64,000 nt of DNA from Monilinia fructicola (taxonomy: Eukaryota > Ascomycota > Leotiomycetes > Helotiales > Sclerotiniaceae): the NCBI GenBank assembly GCA_008692225.1, contig VICG01000008.1, positions 445,001 through 509,000 of the forward strand, given 5' to 3'. This document shows, piece after piece, positions 58,569-64,000 of this stretch (positions are counted from its first letter, which is position 1; each line of letters begins with the position of its first letter). A program made the position numbers and the translations under genes. The notes beneath the pieces were generated by a model, which was not told the DNA's origin, searched no databases, and saw nothing but the letters and a program-made list of their open reading frames with translations.

Positions 58569-59156
58569 GACTTGGAGGTAATGAGGCATGCATGCAGATT
58601 GATGTTTGATGTTCTCGCGCTATATTTATGTTGAACAGGGGGCGGACTTGATACGCATATACCCGCGCCAATGGGCGAACAGAAGGAATTAGGAAACACC
58701 CTCATTTGCCATGGTTTGCCTGGTATTTCTTACATAATCAGCACATACCTACGAAAGTATTCATAATATATAATTCTATTTTCGTTCTTATTTTTTTATC
58801 TTATTTCAGTCCACTTCATTGTCGTTGATTGGTACAACGAGTAGATAATTGCAATTGTGGTGATTCAAGTCATGCATATATGAACTTAATTCTCGTCCCG
58901 ATGAGTCGACCACCCATCTCTCTCCAATTCACACCTCAATATCGAAATCCACTGTCATATATATCACAGAAGACAGCTCAAGCTCATTTTGGTAAATGGT
59001 AAAAGGACCAGAGCATGCAACGCACGTCAAAAAACAGAGAATAGAAAAAAGGGAAGCATGAATGTATATAATTTTAATCTATTAAAACAACAGCGAAGTA
59101 TTCAATCGGTCTCTCGGCTATCAACAAGAAGCTCAAAATCCCCTCCTTCCCCAAAT
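58569..59156. other. Convergent spacer
   Basis: 3' flanks of the MFS and ABC genes, AT-rich, no other gene. Confidence 0.6.
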
Positions 59157-62100
59157 CTACAAAGCCCCTCTAATTGTCCTCTCCAACTCCCCACTCTCAC
59201 CACTCTGTGCTACCATGCCTTTGAAGACTCCATCCTCGATACCCAACAATTCTCTAGGACTGCCATATTCCGCGGCAACTCCATCGCGCATAACTAATAT
59301 GCGATCGAAGTCCGCTACAGTACTTAATCGATGTGCTACAACTAATAGTGTCGTATTTGCGAATTCCTCACGGATACTGCGTTGGATTAAGGCATCGGTC
59401 GTCATATCGACTGCAGAGGTCGCTTCATCGAGAAGAAGAACTTTTGGTCGTGAGAGAATTGCGCGTGCGAGGCAAAGAAGTTGTTTTTGGCCTTGGGATA
59501 GATTGGCACCGGCAGAGGAGATAGGGGACGTAAGATTGAGGAATATGTTTGTGTTTTCTTTGGGGGTTTCGGTTGCGGTACCCGTGGTAGAGCTGCTAGA
59601 TGCGGCTGTGGATGATTGTGCCGGTGTCTCGAGTTCGGGAGTGGGCGTGCTATTTGCGGAAGGGATGAGATGTACACGTTGAAGTGCTTCTTTTAGTTGT
59701 TGATCGGAAAATTCGTCGAAGGGGTCCAGATTAGAGCGAATAGTACCGGAGAAAAGAACTGGATCTTGAGGGATAATTGAGAGTCGGGTTCTGAGGTCGT
59801 GGAGTTTGAGGGTGGAGATATCAACTCCGTCGATGAGAATTGTACCAGCTCGAGCCTCTAGAAAGCGAAAGAGAGCTAGTGATAGTGTTGATTTTCCTGG
59901 TAAATTGTTAGATCTTTGTATTTATCGCTCTGGTAGTTCTACATACCAGCACCTGTTCTTCCAACGATTCCGACCCGTTGGTTTTTGTCCACTGAGAAAG
60001 TCAATCCTTTCAAGATTGCCGGTAATCCTTCAGCATATCCAACCTCCAAGTCTGTTACTTCTAATTTACCTTCTTCCGGCCATGAGGCCCGAATATTATC
60101 TGTTCCACCTTGGGGCTCCGTTTCTAATTGCGTATACTCAAAAATTCGCTCAGCAGCATTCATGTCTAATTCAGTACTCGCAAGCAACCTGATAGTACTG
60201 ATAACTGCCCTTCTATAACTCAACGCAAAGGCGAGTGCGAATCCAGCCAAAGATGCATCAACACCATGAGTGGAAACAATAAAAGCGGCTACACAGGATG
60301 AGAAAAACGATCCAACCAATGCCATACGCAGTCCAAACCATCGATTAAAGAGCCAGTTATGCCAAGTGGCAGCAGCAAATGAGTCCACCAACTCATGCAT
60401 CTTAGCTTCAAAAATAGGTGCATTTGAGAATGCCCGGATAGTGCTTAGACCCGCGAGAGCTGATCCAAAATGTGAGATCATAGGAGACTTTTGGATTGAC
60501 TCAAGACGTTTCAGAGAACGTGCACCTTTAATGTAAATGAGGGCAATATAAGTGCAGATACTTAAAAGGGCTACTGCAATAATGATAATATATGGTGATA
60601 CAAAGAACCTAAAGGGTTTATTAGTTTGCATTCAATAGAGCATGACAATTGAACTTACGCAGATACCATGATTCCGATGATCTCAAGGAAAGAAGAAGCA
60701 GTTTGAGCGAAATTTGTGGCGAGTTGTGAATCCATGGCAGAGAAATCTGCAGTGAAGCGGTTCAGAATTCGTCCCGTGGGAACAGTATCCAACCACCTCA
60801 AGGGAGTACGAAGAACGATATTTGTCATCTCCTTGAACACGTTCCTTGAAGCAGATAGAGATCCACGATAAATAAAGTAGTACCTAGCAGTGGCAAAGAA
60901 AACAGAGACAGCCGAGATCAAAACATAACCAAGAAGATAGTAACCTAATGTATGGTTTTTGAAAAATGGATTGTTCAACTTCGACACCATTACTGATGGT
61001 TGGAGCTGCTGTTGCATGGTCGTGATATAAGGCAGATGAGTAGAATTGAAACCGAAAAGATTCACCTCGGAGTGTTCATAGGAAGATGTCCAAATTTTAA
61101 TCCACCAGGATCGTCCTATTACCAAGCCTTCAGCAATGAGGTAGAAGATGAGGACCAATCCCCAGAACGGAATACCACCAGTCGCCATGAGATATTTTGT
61201 ATAAACGCTTGCCTTGACACTCCCAGTCTCCCGTTTCTCGTCTTCGATAAGTTTTTTAGGTTTGGAAGCTGGTTCGTTGGTTGTATCTTTGTCGGCATTT
61301 GCCTCTGATGGATTCACCTCTTCATCTGCTACTTCTGCGCCCTGCTCTGCATTGATGATATCATCAAAGTCTCCTGTAACTTTAAGTTCTTCAACGGAAC
61401 CGGCGTGTTCGAGCCCACCATGCTTCGATAGTTGAACGGCGTAACTTGCACGTGGAAGGCATAGTGATACGTGATGTGTTACTAGAATTCTAGTGCGGTT
61501 ATTGGAGAGCTCCCCCATGAGTGCATTGTCATAGATTTCTTTTCCAACATGTGCGTCGAGGGCCGAGAAGACATCATCAAGTATCAGTATTCCAGCACGG
61601 GAGTAAAAAGCTCTTGCCAAAGTTAAACGCCACTTCTGACCACCGCTTAGACTGATACCCTGAGCACCGACCTCGGTCAAGTCACCATCATCAAACATGC
61701 GGAGATCTTTGGTAAGTGCACAGGCGTCAATTACTTTTTGATATCGTGTAGAGTCGAAAGGTAGCCCGAATAGAATGTTATCTTTAATGGTAGCATTCTC
61801 GATCCATGGAGTTTGAGAGACAAATGCTATTGCCGAAGGTATAACCCAATCAGCCGCTGTAGCCTTGCTATCATGGCGCTCATCGGCCTGAAGTGGCCGA
61901 GGTACAGTGATGTTACCAGATAGGACTTCAACTTCACCCAAAATGGCCGAAAGAAGAAGTGACTTTCCAGAGCCAGTAGGTCCTGATATTACACTCAGAG
62001 CATTGTTCGGGAATTGGAGATTGAGGTCTCTAAGAACAAATCGGTCCTCATCCTCTGAAATCTTGGACTTCGACGGAAAGCTGACGGATACATTTTCGAA

Positions 62101-64000
62101 GGTAATGGAATCTCCAGGAAAGGTGTTTTCTTGCTTTTCTGGAGACCGCAGAAATGAATCAATTCGATCGCAACTTACTTTTGCGTTCATCCCCATCATG
62201 AACAGAAAAGGCACCATTCCCAGGACACCTTCAAGCTGCATAAATACTCCCTATTTTTAGACAAGTCAGCCATATAATCTCCAAATCCATACGCGAAAAT
62301 CACAATCTCATGTGGCGGAATGAACTATATGACGTCTTATGATGCGGAAAATTCGACAATAACGAGTGCATGAGAAAATGATCAACATACCAGAGCTGTA
62401 AATGCAATCGATGGAAGTAGGTCGCCATGAATATAAGAATATGTGGCCAAAGCCAAGACTGTCATGAGTACCGGAGCTACATTTGACCCAATCATCATGT
62501 ACAAGTTATTAATGTACGTCTTCCAAAGTTTGCCAATTTCTTCTTCACGAGCTTCGAATATTTTCTCGCTCCATTGAGACTCATTGGCAGAAAACTTGAT
62601 CTGTCGAATGCCATTAAGTGCTTCAGTTACGACGGTAGTCTTCTTATCTCGAGCCTGCATCAATTCTCTCTGAAAACCTCCATATCTCTTTGCCAGAGCT
62701 TTATTTACTGGAGTCATACCAATAATTGCTACCATACCAGCGAAAGTTGACCCCCAGCCTACCAACAGCAGAAGGAAGACCACGGAAACAAGAAACTTGC
62801 AAAAAAACAAAATGTAGAACTGATTGACAGCTCCAAAGTGACCGACTCGGTTTGCATCCAAGGCAAACATATTGATAATATCTTTGTCAGTTTCAAGCTT
62901 CTTCATCGGGTTCGTATCCTTTGCCTTCTTGGCTGTCGATTCTTGGGCTCCGTGGCCATTCGGTATATCTGCTTTTGCAGTTTCATGGGAATTGGCATTC
63001 CCATTTGCTTTTGGGGTACCATCAGTCTTGGGAGTATCTTTTGCCTTGTCTACTGCATGGTCATTTCCTTCTGCCTTGGGAGGTTCCTTGCAGTCTTTCA
63101 TCTTCAACATCTTTTCGAATATAAGTGATGTCAGAGTTGATCTAATTGGAACTGCAAGATCAGACCACATCAGCCAATTGATTCGATTATCCATCAGAGT
63201 TTCAGTAATTGTAGCTGCGAAGAGTCCAAACACCCATATCCATGCTTGAGGATCGATTGCATCGAATCCTTGACGGGCCTCCAGGTATTGTAATAGTTTT
63301 AGCACAGCAAACTGCGGGGCAGCATCAATAACAGAAGATATCATTACCAAAGTCCATTGAGTAAGTATCTGTGTGCGATATGCCCAGAAAATCCGAAGCC
63401 ATAACGGAACTGATGACTTCAATACTATTGATTTGAAGAGTTCCCTGACATCTTTCGAGCGGACATGTCCATCCATAGCAGGAAGATCAGAAACCTCAAT
63501 CAACTTTTCCGAAGCGATATCCAAAAGCTCGTAGCTCCAATTGAAGGCATATCTATTCCATAAAGATTTTTTGAACTGCCTTTCCACCACTTTTCCGTCA
63601 GGGGTAAAAACATCAGGACGGCGCTCAACGAAATAGAATGTCAAGGCACTGAGCGCAGCAGCAGCAATTTGAAGGGCTGTTAAAATGGTTGATGCATGAC
63701 GAACAGAGGCTTGATGAGGAAGAGGGCCGGATAGGACAAAACATGCTATAATACCTATCAAAACGCATGATATAGAATTGAATACTCCCTTTTGAAATTT
63801 TAATACAGGATGAGCTTCTCTTGAAGTTTCCAATACTTGAATGAAGGTAAGAATCTGATGCTTGTGAGTATGAGACTGATTTTGTACACCAAGTCGAACT
63901 TACCCAGGATATGAACAATAACCAAAGTTGCGCCAAGCATAAATCCGAGAACCCCTTATTCTTTTCGACAGTGGCAAGAACTGCCAATCCAAACGAAATC
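59157..64000 (-). CDS. ABCC full transporter (Ybt1/Vmr1-like), 5' end outside window
   Basis: ATP-driven vacuolar or plasma-membrane exporter of organic anions or bile-acid-like compounds. Exons in the window are 63954-63904, 63835-62391, 62250-60659, 60608-59947 and 59896-59157, about 1497 aa; the start lies beyond 64000. TMD1 contains a long polar insert (62870-63080, Lys/Thr/Asn-rich), as in Ybt1-type proteins. NBD1 has Walker A GPTGSGKS, signature [14 protein letters not shown] and Walker [16 protein letters not shown]2 follows. NBD2 has Walker A GRTGAGKST, built across an intron, then [20 protein letters not shown], signature LSQGQKQL and Walker [14 protein letters not shown] Ser/Thr-rich insert lies between the Q-loop and the signature of NBD2. 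Walker A lysines and Walker B motifs are intact. Confidence 0.93.

Noticed and set aside
57962..58589. Overlapping frames on both strands in the DHA2 gene
   Set aside because: Shadows of the last exon of the MFS gene in a locally GC-rich stretch.

Overview
The window looks like nuclear DNA of a filamentous ascomycete. Genes are split by 45-120 bp introns with GTRNGT donors, CTAAC/CTGAC-like branch points and YAG acceptors. Non-coding DNA is AT-rich with many microsatellites, and a peroxisomal SKL signal and fungal-only families are present. The gene mix and AT-rich spacers suit a Leotiomycete, perhaps a Sclerotiniaceae relative; that placement is an inference from general impression, not from a marker. 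All exon boundaries were read by eye.

Left part (1-10 kb): malate synthase with PTS1 (460-2221, minus), a Ctr copper transporter (6145-6820, minus) and a GT92-like type II glycosyltransferase (8744-9880, minus), separated by long spacers with simple repeats and one unidentified decayed coding patch near 4.2-5.0 kb. Middle-left (12.6-19.8 kb): a local family of small four-helix membrane proteins resembling SUR7/PalI. There are three fairly complete members, one frameshifted member and one relic, with shared intron positions. They are followed by a GNAT acetyltransferase (20751-21534), an SDR dehydrogenase with frame breaks (23625-24754) and a DHA1-type MFS transporter (25485-27222). Several of these carry single-base frame breaks, mostly in A or T runs, which could be sequencing errors or real decay.

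Accessory region (27.2-36.7 kb): AT-rich island, short tandem repeats, two paralogous DNase1-like secreted-protein genes (31219-31815; 33123-33500), an inverted copy of the promoter and first codons of the second one (28932-29096), and an array of about ten 13-bp palindromes upstream of it.

Right part (36.7-58.6 kb): genes that look like a cell-surface glycan locus. They are a membrane-anchored SGNH-like protein, a GT91-like beta-mannosyltransferase, an O-fucosyltransferase-like protein, an acyltransferase-3 and an Och1-like GT32. Three proteins with short Cys-pair motifs lie among them and a DHA2 MFS transporter follows. The window ends inside a large ABCC (Ybt1-like) transporter gene (59157 to beyond 64000, minus). 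I infer that the glycosyltransferases, acyltransferase and SGNH protein act in the secretory pathway on one mannose-based, acylated polymer or glycolipid; no sequence feature proves co-regulation.
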